Assembly: GCA_002591725.1 (NCBI GenBank) | Contig: NJAL01000005.1 | Location: 62,001 to 126,000, forward strand | Source: Candidatus Didemnitutus mandela | GTDB taxonomy: Bacteria > Verrucomicrobiota > Verrucomicrobiia > Opitutales > Opitutaceae | Length of the DNA: 64,000 nucleotides | Direction of reading: 5' to 3' | Shown: one piece after another, positions 45,402-53,211 of the stretch | Position numbering within the stretch: the stretch's first letter is position 1 | Layout: each line of letters begins with the position of its first letter | Program-made: the position numbers and the translations under genes | The notes under the pieces: generated by a model | The model's input: only the letters and a program-made list of their open reading frames with translations | Databases searched by the model: none | What the model was told of the DNA's origin: nothing

Positions 45402-46604
45402 GTGTGCTGGGGTAACCAGTGTTTCGTCGTGGCACAACTCGGCAATCCGGTGTACGCCCTCGCGGATTCGTTCTGGCGTGGAGTTGGAATAGTTGAGGCG
45501 TAAAAAATTATTACCTGCGCCCATCGGAAAGAAGTCCCGCCCTGGCACGAAAGCAACCTTGTGCGCGATTGCGCGTTGCAATAGCTCGACCCCGTCGAAA
45601 CCGGTTGGACCGGTAACCCATAGAAACATACCGCCTTCCGGACGTGACCAAGAGAAACCTGCCGGCATCTCCGCCTTGAGCGCAGCGTCCATTACGTCGA
45701 AGCGTGAACTATAGGTGTGTCGAATGCGTTCGAGGTGGACGTTGTGGTTGTTGTGTGTGAGAAACGCCCAAGCCACACGCTGGTCGAAGCTCGACGTATG
45801 CAGATCGGACGCTTGTTTGAGAATGAGTAGTTGCGAAAAAATTTCCTGTGTTGCGATCGCCCAACCCAGTCGCAACCCGGGAGCAATCGTCTTAGAGAAC
45901 GTGCTCACGTAGATCACACAGTTTGCTTCATCCCAGTGTTTGACGGGCGGCACATCGGCGCCCTGGTAACGTAGTTTACCATAGGGATCGTCCTCAACGA
46001 CGATTAGGTAGTGTTTCGCTGCGATCTTCGCCAGTTGCGCCCGCCGTTCCGCTACCAGCGTTATGCTCGTAGGATTTTGGAAATTTGGAATCGTGTAGAG
46101 AAATTTCGGACGGTGCTTTATGATTAATTTGGGCAACGCTTCCGGAATCAGGCCGTGTTTGTCGGTTGGGATCGGGGTGAATTTGGCTTCAAACGTTTGG
46201 AAAGCCTGAATTGCTGCAAGATAGGTCGGATTTTCCGTGAGCACGACGTCGCCTGGGTTGAGTAAGAGCTTCCCCACAAGATCGAGCATCTGCTGCGAAC
46301 CGTTGGTCACCAGTACATCTGCAGGGGCTGCTTCAATACCACATCGCGCCACTTCCGCTGCGATCCATTCGCGCAACGGCATGAACCCTTCGCTGGCCCC
46401 ATATTGTAAAGCTGCTCGACCGATCGTCGAAAGGACATAGTCAGATGCCGCTTGCACTGCTTCAATGGGAAACAGCTCGGGCGCCGGCAACCCGCCCGCA
46501 AACGAGATGATTTCCGGCTGGGCGGCGACCTTCAGGATTTCGCGGATTGTCGACGGTCTGAGTTGGCGCATGCGCTGGGAGAAGGAAGCAGAAATTTCGG
46601 ACAT
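45363..46604 (-). CDS. PLP-dependent aminotransferase (class I, MocR/LysN-like)
   Basis: This intact 413-residue fold-type I aminotransferase resembles 2-aminoadipate / aromatic aminotransferases (LysN, ARO8 group). N-terminal SFAGGLPAPELFP and LQYGASEGFMPLREWIA are typical. NGSQQMLDLVGKLLLNPGDV and ENPTYLAAI surround the cofactor site. TIPNFQNPTSIT, EDDPYGKLRY and STFSKTIAPGLRLGW follow, with the Schiff-base lysine at K238. The C-terminus keeps the carboxylate-binding Arg in NFLRLNYSN. The start is the ATG before SEISASFSQRMRQL. The exact amino-acid substrate is not readable. The gene runs against ccsA and shares its last 39 bases with it. Confidence 0.92.
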   Translation of the reverse strand: MSEISASFSQRMRQLRPSTIREILKVAAQPEIISFAGGLPAPELFPIEAVQAASDYVLSTIGRAALQYGASEGFMPLREWIAAEVARCGIEAAPADVLVTNGSQQMLDLVGKLLLNPGDVVLTENPTYLAAIQAFQTFEAKFTPIPTDKHGLIPEALPKLIIKHRPKFLYTIPNFQNPTSITLVAERRAQLAKIAAKHYLIVVEDDPYGKLRYQGADVPPVKHWDEANCVIYVSTFSKTIAPGLRLGWAIATQEIFSQLLILKQASDLHTSSFDQRVAWAFLTHNNHNVHLERIRHTYSSRFDVMDAALKAEMPAGFSWSRPEGGMFLWVTGPTGFDGVELLQRAIAHKVAFVPGRDFFPMGAGNNFLRLNYSNSTPERIREGVHRIAELCHDETLVTPAHSGAPEAAPFVQR

Positions 46605-46649
46605 ATTGGTCAAGATAGATAATATCCCAGCGTCCCGACACAATGCTCA

Positions 46650-46930
46650 ACAATTCATCAGGGCAATAAAACCCTGTGAACCTCCCTAGTAGCATTGGTC
46701 GCTCTGGGTTTTCTCCGAGCAGCTCCTCAGCGTGGCGTACGAGCGCTCCTGGCATTAGCAATCGCCCAACATGCATGCTAACTCGCCTACACGCGTCGCC
46801 TGGCTGTCATGGATCGACTAAATCGTTGTCTCCACCAGTACGCTGTTTTTTTGTTGGTAACCAAGCAAGTGATTCGCTGCCTAGGTTGATAGATGATATT
46901 AATGTAATTGCTTTTTAAAGAGTAATTTAT
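46650..46930. other. Spacer upstream of the aminotransferase gene
   Basis: No protein-like frame is present. A promoter for the aminotransferase should be here but is not obvious. Confidence 0.4.
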
Positions 46931-46934
46931 CTTT

Positions 46935-47690
46935 TTATCTTATTACGATCTCGTGTACCTTCTCTACCATCTCCCGATCAATTTTTTCACACACGTTAGC
47001 ATCAATCTTAGTTGAATACGAGGAACGACACACATCGTTTACATTGGCCAACACAGCGCTCAAGGTCAGAATTATGCGAGCAAGTTTTCCGCCCGAGGCG
47101 GTCTGGCTGAGCAGCAACGGTGGCTCATCGATGTTTGATGAAAAAAGAAACTCCACTCCGCTGTCCCATAAACGGCCCTGCTCCGCCAGAAATGCGATTT
47201 TTAGCAAAAATGAGCTTTCTTGAAACCGAGCCGCACGAGCGAATCTGCGGCGTCGCTCTGTAGTTCCAGAAGGCGGCCTATTTTTTTGTGCGCCAAGCCA
47301 CGACGGCTTCCGCTTTTCCTTCGTATTTCTGTTTTAGATGGAGCGATGTTTCCATTTTTCCTGCAGCTCCTGTGCCTGCTTCGAAGCTGAAATTCAGACT
47401 CTGTGTCAAAGTTCCGAACTCGGATATCAAGGCCACCGAGCTCCACTGCTGCCATTGCAGGCGCTCTGCGGCGATACTAAGTGTTTTTAAGCTGCCGTTC
47501 AGTGCGCACGAGGCGGGCTTGCTAGAGCCCGGCCCAAGTAGTCCGTCCTCGCGCGGCTGAGAGGGCTTCATCTGAGCCTTTGAGCGGGTTTGATCAGTTT
47601 CTGAGCTTCAGACTGATGCTGGAAATCGCGCTCCAGTGCTCCACCTCACGCGCAGCCTCTCCCTACAGGAAATCGTTTTTTGCCAGCTCG
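46935..47690 (-). pseudogene. recN: DNA repair protein RecN relic
   Basis: The minus-strand end near 46935-47207 reads GVEFLFSSNIDEPPLLLSQT followed by ASGGKLARIILTLSAVLANV and KIDANVCEKIDREMVEKVHE. This is the RecN signature and Walker B region (VEFLFSANPGEPPRPLxxxASGGELSRIMLALK, FDEIDANVGG). Upstream, LKQKYEGKAEAVVAWRTKKI (about 47345-47280) corresponds to LKRKYG in the RecN coiled coil. The N-terminal ATP-binding half is missing, Walker B has decayed from FDEIDA to TKIDA, and frames are broken. The RecN route for handling double-strand breaks is therefore lost here, while the related smc is intact. Confidence 0.75.
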
Positions 47691-48005
47691 GACCTCAGCC
47701 AGCAGCAAAATACGCGCCGAGGAACAGGCTGTTTTCCCCTTGTGCAGGTTGCACCAAGCACTCTTGTGAAAATTTGATCGAATTCGAGCTCTATCTACTT
47801 ACTTTGTTGAGCAAAAAGTTGCGAATTCGGAGCGACTGAACCTACAAGTATCTACATTATTCAGACCAGTTAATTCCCGCTGCTATTTTCTTAGTTTATC
47901 TGTTTATCTAACACATTCACAAAATTCATTCGCGAAGCGTAAGTAACTATTACTATTTACATAAAAATGCAATCTCGTCTTCGTTAACCGAACTATACGA
48001 CTTAT

Positions 48006-48043
48006 AACTATAACCGCTAGTTTGAACTATAACCGCTAGTTTG
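48006..48043. repeat. 19-bp perfect tandem duplication
   Basis: AACTATAACCGCTAGTTTG is present twice head to tail (48006-48024, 48025-48043). It is the longest exact tandem repeat unit I noticed in the window. Confidence 0.9.
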
Positions 48044-48079
48044 TGTGTTCGTCCAACTCGGGCTGATCGAAAACAACTC

Positions 48080-48102
48080 CCGCCCTCTCGACGAGAGGGC
48101 GG
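48080..48102. repeat. Perfect inverted repeat, 11-bp arms
   Basis: CCGCCCTCTCG (48080-48090) and CGAGAGGGCGG (48092-48102) flank a single A. It has no T-run after it, so it is not a typical terminator. With a one-base loop it would form a cruciform rather than an ordinary RNA hairpin. Confidence 0.85.
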
Positions 48103-48606
48103 ACAGCCAACGAAGTCATCTCTTCCCATAACTTTCAGATGAAGGACAATCTGCTCGCTGTGGTTGTCGCTAAACAATTTCGGGGTGGGCATTGGCGGTT
48201 AAGTCCATTGAATTGCTGCCGATCACAGCAGTATATTCGTCGCGACCTAGCTTTTTTATTGGCCTGCGAGAAGCTACTCGCAAAAAATCTCTCACTCGTA
48301 TGCACACTAATCGGCGAAGTACATCACCAACAACAGGACACGTAATGAGTAGAAAGCCTTCAAAGCAACTTCCCCAAAAAAAGAGTTTTTCTTATCCGTC
48401 TCTTTGCCGCACAAAGCTCCAACAATGTCGATAAGGAAGAACAGATGGATATCCTTAGTTACCTCTTTCTACTTTCTATCTAGGTACCTAGGTACGATCT
48501 TAGTAGAGGAATCTTATGCTATTTATTGGTGCACATCAAACGGGACCATTTTTACAGCGCCTTATTTCGATGCTGTTGTGAAAATATTTTTGCGCGATAC
48601 TAGTGG

Positions 48607-50241
48607 ATGGAAAGAAAAAACGTGAGCTGCGCTCACACACTCTACGGATCAAATCGAGCGTTGCTCAGCCCGATCGCCGCCAAGTTTTTCGATCGCGGCG
48701 TGCTAAAGTGGGTCATCGCGATGACGGCTGCGCTTGGTGCGATCCTGGAAATTATCGACACCAGCATCGTAAACGTCGCGATTCCCGACATTCAGGGCAA
48801 TCTTGGCACCACGCTCTCCACAGTTGGTTGGATTTCTACCGGCTATGCCTGTGCCAATGTCGTGATGATTCCGCTTACTGCGTGGTTGAGCGACCGTTTC
48901 GGCCGCAAGGCGTATCTAACATTTTCACTTGTGGGATTTACTGTCTCTTCGGTCTTGTGCGGTATGGCGAACAATCTCGGCATGCTTGTCTTCGCCCGCG
49001 TGTTGCAGGGCCTCTTTGGCGGCGGCCTCCTCGCCAAGGCGCAGTCGATCCTTTTTGAAACTTTCCCCCGCAAAGAACAGCCTGCCGCGCAAGCAGTTTT
49101 CGGCATCGGCGTAATCGCTGGTCCTGCCTTTGGGCCGATCTTGGGTGGTTACCTCACGGATACGCTCGATTGGCGGTGGATTTTTTTTATCAATATTCCA
49201 GCTGGCCTCCTCGCGGTTTTTATGACAATGATTTTCTTCCCACGCGACGAAAAAAGCCAACACCGACACCAAAACGTAGATTGGGTTGGAATTGGTTTCC
49301 TGGCGATAGCTCTGGCGAGCTTTCAAATCGTGCTCGAAGAAGGACAGAAGAAAGATTGGTTCGCTTCTGATTTCATTCGTCTTATGGCCGCCAGCGCCGC
49401 CGTGGGTCTCGCCCTCTTCATCTGGCGCGAATTTACTACCGAACATCCGGTGGTCGATCTCCGGGTGTTGCGGTATCGATCCCTTACCGCAGGTAGTGCC
49501 TACTCGTTGGTGCTTGGGATTGGCCTTTATGGCGTGATGTTTGCCGTGCCGATCTTCGTGCGGAATTACCTGCATTTTACTGCCATGCAAAGCGGTCTCT
49601 TGCTGATGCCTGGCGCCATAGGCTCGGCCCTGATGATGATCCTGTTGGGTAAAATTTCAGGAAAATTCGACGCCCGCTTGCTGATCACCATGGGGGCGCT
49701 GATGATGATGAGTTCAGCCTTTTTTCTCTCTAAAATTAATCCAAACACCGGAACCGCTATGTTTTTCTGGCCGCTGATTTTTCGAGGCTTTGGTGCGGTG
49801 ATGATGTTTCTTCCGCTGAGTCTGGCGACTCTCGGGCCGCTCCCGAGAAAGGAAGTTTCGTCGGGCTCCGGCTTCTACAACCTGACCCGACAGATGGGCA
49901 GCAGCATCGGCATCGCTCTCATCGCCACACTGCTTGCTCACCGCGAGGCTGTGCATCGCGCTGTATTGGTGGAAAACATCAACCCTTACTCACCAATTAT
50001 CCAGCAACGCCTCGATCTTTTTAAGACCGCATTCATGAAACATACAGCTGACCCTGTGCTCGCTCAAAATCAAGCGATCGCTGCCATCGGCTGCAGCGTC
50101 AACAGCCAAGCCATGCTCCTTTCCTTTGCCGACGTATTTCTCTACGTCGCCGTAGTTTTCGTCATCACGCTGCCGCTACTCTTTCTTCTTGGCAAAGGCA
50201 ACAACCGCGAAGCCACTACTACCTATCGACCATTTCAATAA
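48607..50241 (+). CDS. emrB: DHA2-family multidrug exporter EmrB
   Basis: This intact 544-residue 14-helix major facilitator uses the proton gradient to expel toxic compounds. The family motif D1 region reads LEIIDTSIVNVAIPDIQGNL, motif A is SDRFGRKAYL (about residues 96-105), and motif C is GIGVIAGPAFGPILGG (about 165-180). DWRWIFFINIPAGL follows. The C-terminal half keeps MFLPLSLATLGPLPRKEVSS and GSGFYNLTRQMGSSIG, typical of the EmrB/QacA group. The start at 48607 gives a 37-residue leader before the first helix; a later ATG (residue 38) is possible. The emrA gene begins nine bases downstream, so the two form an operon. Confidence 0.93.
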   Translation: MERKNVSCAHTLYGSNRALLSPIAAKFFDRGVLKWVIAMTAALGAILEIIDTSIVNVAIPDIQGNLGTTLSTVGWISTGYACANVVMIPLTAWLSDRFGRKAYLTFSLVGFTVSSVLCGMANNLGMLVFARVLQGLFGGGLLAKAQSILFETFPRKEQPAAQAVFGIGVIAGPAFGPILGGYLTDTLDWRWIFFINIPAGLLAVFMTMIFFPRDEKSQHRHQNVDWVGIGFLAIALASFQIVLEEGQKKDWFASDFIRLMAASAAVGLALFIWREFTTEHPVVDLRVLRYRSLTAGSAYSLVLGIGLYGVMFAVPIFVRNYLHFTAMQSGLLLMPGAIGSALMMILLGKISGKFDARLLITMGALMMMSSAFFLSKINPNTGTAMFFWPLIFRGFGAVMMFLPLSLATLGPLPRKEVSSGSGFYNLTRQMGSSIGIALIATLLAHREAVHRAVLVENINPYSPIIQQRLDLFKTAFMKHTADPVLAQNQAIAAIGCSVNSQAMLLSFADVFLYVAVVFVITLPLLFLLGKGNNREATTTYRPFQ

Positions 50242-50250
50242 ATAACCAAT

Positions 50251-51420
50251 ATGGAAACACTGGCCCCTACTTCTCCGCCTGCGGCTGTTCTGCCGGTTCC
50301 CGACGTCAAGACACATGATGCGCCCAAGAAAGAGGGTAATAACAGAAACCCCAATCGCCGTCTTGCGATGCGTGTCCTCGGCACCCTTGCGGTGATTCTC
50401 CCCATCATCGCTTGGCTTGCGCATTTCGCCCATCATTCCTATTTCTACGAAGAGACCGACGATGCCTATGTAGTCGGTCACTTGCACCAAATCAGCCCGC
50501 AAATCGCGGGTCAAGTAAAAACCGTGCTCGTTGAAGACAATCAAGTCGTAAAAGCCGGCGATCCACTTGTGGATATCGATCCGTTTGAACTTGAGATTGC
50601 CGTACAAAAGTTGCAGGCTAGCGTCGCACAGTCTAAAGCAAAAAAAGACCAGGTGCTTGCTAGCGCTGTTCAAGCTAAAGCTCAACTCAACCAAGCTAAC
50701 GCCGTTCGCCGCCAAGCTGGTTTCCAGATCCAAAAAGCCCAATCCAAGTTCGATCTGACTAAAACAAACAAGGATCGCTTGCAAAAGGTGTTCGAAAATG
50801 GTGGCTTATCCCAAGCCCAAATTGACGCTGTACGCACCTTCTTCCAATTCGCTCAAGCCGATCTTGCCGCAGCACAATCGAACCAAACGGCTGTTGAAGC
50901 CAGGGTAGCTTCTGCTCGCGCTGGAAAGGCCGCCGCCCAAGCCGAACTGGGCATAATAGAAGCCAACATAGCGACAGTGGAAGCCGCGCTTAAAGACGCG
51001 CAGCGCCAGCTCACCTACACTACCATCAAGGCCCCGGTAGACGGTCGCATCGGCAATTGCTCAGTCGAAATCGGTAACCGGGTTGTTCCGGGCCAAAGCT
51101 TGCTCGCGCTTGCTGAGCCGAACCCGTGGATTGTGGCTAATTTTAAGGAAACCCAGCTTATCCACATGCAAGTCGGCCAAAACGCGAAGCTGAGTGTCGA
51201 TGCGATTCCGGGCGCCAATCTGCACGGTCGTATCGATAGTTTTTCCCCGGCCAGCAGCGCCCAATTTGCACTCCTCCCGGCTGACAATGCCACCGGAAAC
51301 TTCAACAAGGTTGTCCAGCGAATCCCCGTAAAAATCATAATTGATACCGACTCTCAAAAGATCGTTGGCGATTGTCTGCGCCTTGGTTACTCGGTGATTG
51401 TCGATGTTTGCATTCGCTAA
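50251..51420 (+). CDS. emrA: Membrane fusion (HlyD family) protein EmrA
   Basis: This 389-residue periplasmic adaptor links the EmrB exporter to an outer membrane channel. It has an N-terminal cytoplasmic tail, a single membrane anchor (about 42-62, VLGTLAVILPIIAWLAHFA) and the usual ETDDAYVVGHLHQISPQIAG start of the barrel. Next come the lipoyl half-motif VEDNQVVKAGDPLVDIDPFE, a long alpha-helical hairpin (about 112-250) and the second lipoyl half with TTIKAPVDGRIGNCSVEIGN. IVANFKETQLIHMQVGQ follows. The length matches EmrA. The normal third partner, a TolC-type channel, is dead in this window (25840-27280), so a copy elsewhere in the genome would be needed. Confidence 0.93.
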   Translation: METLAPTSPPAAVLPVPDVKTHDAPKKEGNNRNPNRRLAMRVLGTLAVILPIIAWLAHFAHHSYFYEETDDAYVVGHLHQISPQIAGQVKTVLVEDNQVVKAGDPLVDIDPFELEIAVQKLQASVAQSKAKKDQVLASAVQAKAQLNQANAVRRQAGFQIQKAQSKFDLTKTNKDRLQKVFENGGLSQAQIDAVRTFFQFAQADLAAAQSNQTAVEARVASARAGKAAAQAELGIIEANIATVEAALKDAQRQLTYTTIKAPVDGRIGNCSVEIGNRVVPGQSLLALAEPNPWIVANFKETQLIHMQVGQNAKLSVDAIPGANLHGRIDSFSPASSAQFALLPADNATGNFNKVVQRIPVKIIIDTDSQKIVGDCLRLGYSVIVDVCIR

Positions 51421-51489
51421 AACGAAAACCGGAGAAATTTACTTACACGATTGCCCTGCACTCGTCCTTAGTACTTAACTCTGGATTTT

Positions 51490-51566
51490 GGACCCTTAGC
51501 TCAGCTGGTTAGAGCGTTTCCTTGACATGGAAAAGGTCACTGGTTCGAATCCAGTAGGGTCTACCA
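51490..51566 (+). tRNA. tRNA-Val (anticodon GAC)
   Basis: The 77-base cloverleaf has acceptor stem GGACCCT / AGGGTCT (G-U at the end pair), D-arm GCTCAGCTGGTTAGAGC, and anticodon stem TTTCC/GGAAA with loop TTGACAT, giving anticodon GAC. The T-arm is ACTGG TTCGAAT CCAGT. A73 and CCA (51564-51566) are encoded. All stems pair, so it looks functional. Confidence 0.96.
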
Positions 51567-51789
51567 TAAGAGTGCTAAAACAGTTAGGTAGCGCAACCGA
51601 AACCAGGAAATGCTAACTCCAAAAAACGAGTCGCCTATCGATACCTCTATCATTAACCACTGAAGGAAATTTTCTCTAGAGACTCGCCGAACTCCAGACT
51701 TTGTGTTTACTCATTCCAACGCCGTGCACGAAAATCACGGCCCCGTGGGCAATTTAAAACGATACAAAACAACAATTTAAGCAGGTCAA
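51567..51789. other. Spacer between tRNA-Val and pyrR relic
   Basis: No gene-like frame and no clear terminator are seen. A pyr attenuator would be expected near here if PyrR were active, but none is evident. Confidence 0.4.
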
Positions 51790-52279
51790 TTGCCACCCTT
51801 GTGTACAAGGGCTACTGCTGTACCGATCGTCTACCGCTCCTGCTTCTCTATGTCGTACGTAGTTTCATTGTGCTCTTGCCGATCGCTTCTCACTTCTCAG
51901 CCGGTTTGCGCGAGCGCGGCATCAACGGCATCTAAGCGGCCATCGGGATCATCGACATCTCCTTCCATCGGAAGCACGTTTGCCGAAATCCGATTCCCAA
52001 CAGATACGTGCCGACGACGATTCCTCTCGATTTCAATAGCGCTAACCCGTTTTTTCTGGATAACCTCCTCTGTTTTAGGCATACGATTAAGATGGATCTC
52101 GATGGGCTTTTCGACCACGAGCGCTCTGACAGCGCTCAAGTTCGTCGTCTTTGCTGACTGGGGTGCTCGCTGCTGCTTCAGAAAAAGTCGCCGTGCAACT
52201 CGACGCCCAACACCTGCTGGCCGACGCCATTCATGTCGATCGCTTGCCAAAACGCCAATTTGCACGTGTCTTGGACTAG
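51790..52279 (+). pseudogene. pyrR: Pyrimidine operon regulator PyrR relic
   Basis: Fragments of PyrR, the uracil-sensing attenuation regulator with uracil phosphoribosyltransferase fold, lie in the right place directly before pyrB. ARARHQRH and DISFHRKH (51950) are followed by RNPIPN and TTIPLDFNSANPFFLDNLLC (52020-52075). RHTIKMDLDGLFDHERSDSA comes next, then, in another frame, SEKVAVQLDAQ and a C-terminus ending at 52279. Relatives have [38 protein letters not shown] and MDALFDHGRP. The PRPP loop ([10 protein letters not shown]) has decayed to LDNLLCFRHT, and frameshifts are present. Its end overlaps the pyrB start. Confidence 0.75.
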
Positions 52280-53210
52280 AAAACACTTTTTGACGATCGA
52301 AAACCTGACCCGCTTTGAAATCGAACAGGTGCTCGCCACCGCCCATGCGTTTCGTCGCATCCTCGATCGCCGCGTCAAAAAAGTGCCAGCTCTTCGTGGC
52401 AAGACGATCGTCAATCTTTTCTTCGAACCCAGCACCCGTACTCGTATCTCCTTTGAAATGGCAGCCAAATTGCTAAATGCAGATACCATTTCGATCGACG
52501 CCGACCGATCTAGCACAAACAAGGGCGAGACCCTGCTTGATACTGCGCAAAACATCCAAGCGCTCAATGCCGACATGATTGTTCTGCGCCACTCGGCTAG
52601 CGGTTCTCCTCTCTATCTTTCACGCCTTTTAAGCATCCCAGTGATCAACGCTGGCGATGGTGCCCATGAACATCCCACCCAGGCGCTGCTCGACGTTTTC
52701 ACGATGCGCGAGAAGCTTGGCGATCTTGAGGGTCGTAAGATCGTCATACTCGGCGATATCCTTTTCAGTCGCGTTGCCCGGTCCGACATCCACGCGCTCA
52801 CTAAACTTGGCGTTAACGTCACCATCGTCGGCCCGCCGACGCTCGCACCGCATTGGTTCGAAGCGCTTGGCGTCAAAGTCTCGCATAATCTTCGCTCCTC
52901 GCTTGAGGATGCGGATGTCGTGATGCTGCTCCGAATCCAGCACGAACGTCAGGCTTCCGGTCTTTTTTCGTCCGTCAGCGAATACACGGGCATGTTTGGT
53001 CTGAATCAAACCTGCGCTTCGTGGATTAAGCCCGATGCAATCATTATGCACCCTGGTCCGATTAATCGCGGCGTCGAAATCGATAGTGCGCTTGCCGATT
53101 CGGAACGAAGCGTTATCTTGCAACAAGTTGCCAACGGTATCGCCGTCCGAATGGCGGTGTTATATCTCTGCGCCGGCGGCCAGCCGGAACAAGCTGAACT
53201 CATCGACTAA
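52266..53210 (+). CDS. pyrB: Aspartate carbamoyltransferase catalytic subunit
   Basis: This enzyme condenses carbamoyl phosphate with aspartate, the committed step of pyrimidine synthesis. The 314-residue product from GTG 52266 (VSWTRKHFLTIENL) begins like related proteins; an ATG at 52233 would add 11 residues that lie in the dead pyrR C-terminus. Phosphate-binding FEPSTRTRISFE, SSTNKGETLLDT, RHSASGSP, DGAHEHPTQALLD and LRIQHERQ are present, as is MHPGPINRGVEID near the end. No regulatory pyrI is nearby. The pyrC gene begins after one base, so the pair is translationally linked. Confidence 0.95.
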   Translation: MSWTRKHFLTIENLTRFEIEQVLATAHAFRRILDRRVKKVPALRGKTIVNLFFEPSTRTRISFEMAAKLLNADTISIDADRSSTNKGETLLDTAQNIQALNADMIVLRHSASGSPLYLSRLLSIPVINAGDGAHEHPTQALLDVFTMREKLGDLEGRKIVILGDILFSRVARSDIHALTKLGVNVTIVGPPTLAPHWFEALGVKVSHNLRSSLEDADVVMLLRIQHERQASGLFSSVSEYTGMFGLNQTCASWIKPDAIIMHPGPINRGVEIDSALADSERSVILQQVANGIAVRMAVLYLCAGGQPEQAELID

Positions 53211-53211
53211 C

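Larger units (their letters stand above)
47700..48606. other. AT-rich decayed spacer
   Basis: There is no recognisable gene in about 900 bases. It holds a 19-bp tandem duplication (48006-48043) and a perfect inverted repeat (48080-48102). Short frames around 48440-48600 precede emrB but lack any family resemblance. Confidence 0.45.

Noticed and set aside
36133..48043. CRISPR array or mobile-element repeats
   Set aside because: The repeats are single tandem doublings without spacers, each unique in sequence, so they are neither CRISPR nor insertion-sequence ends.
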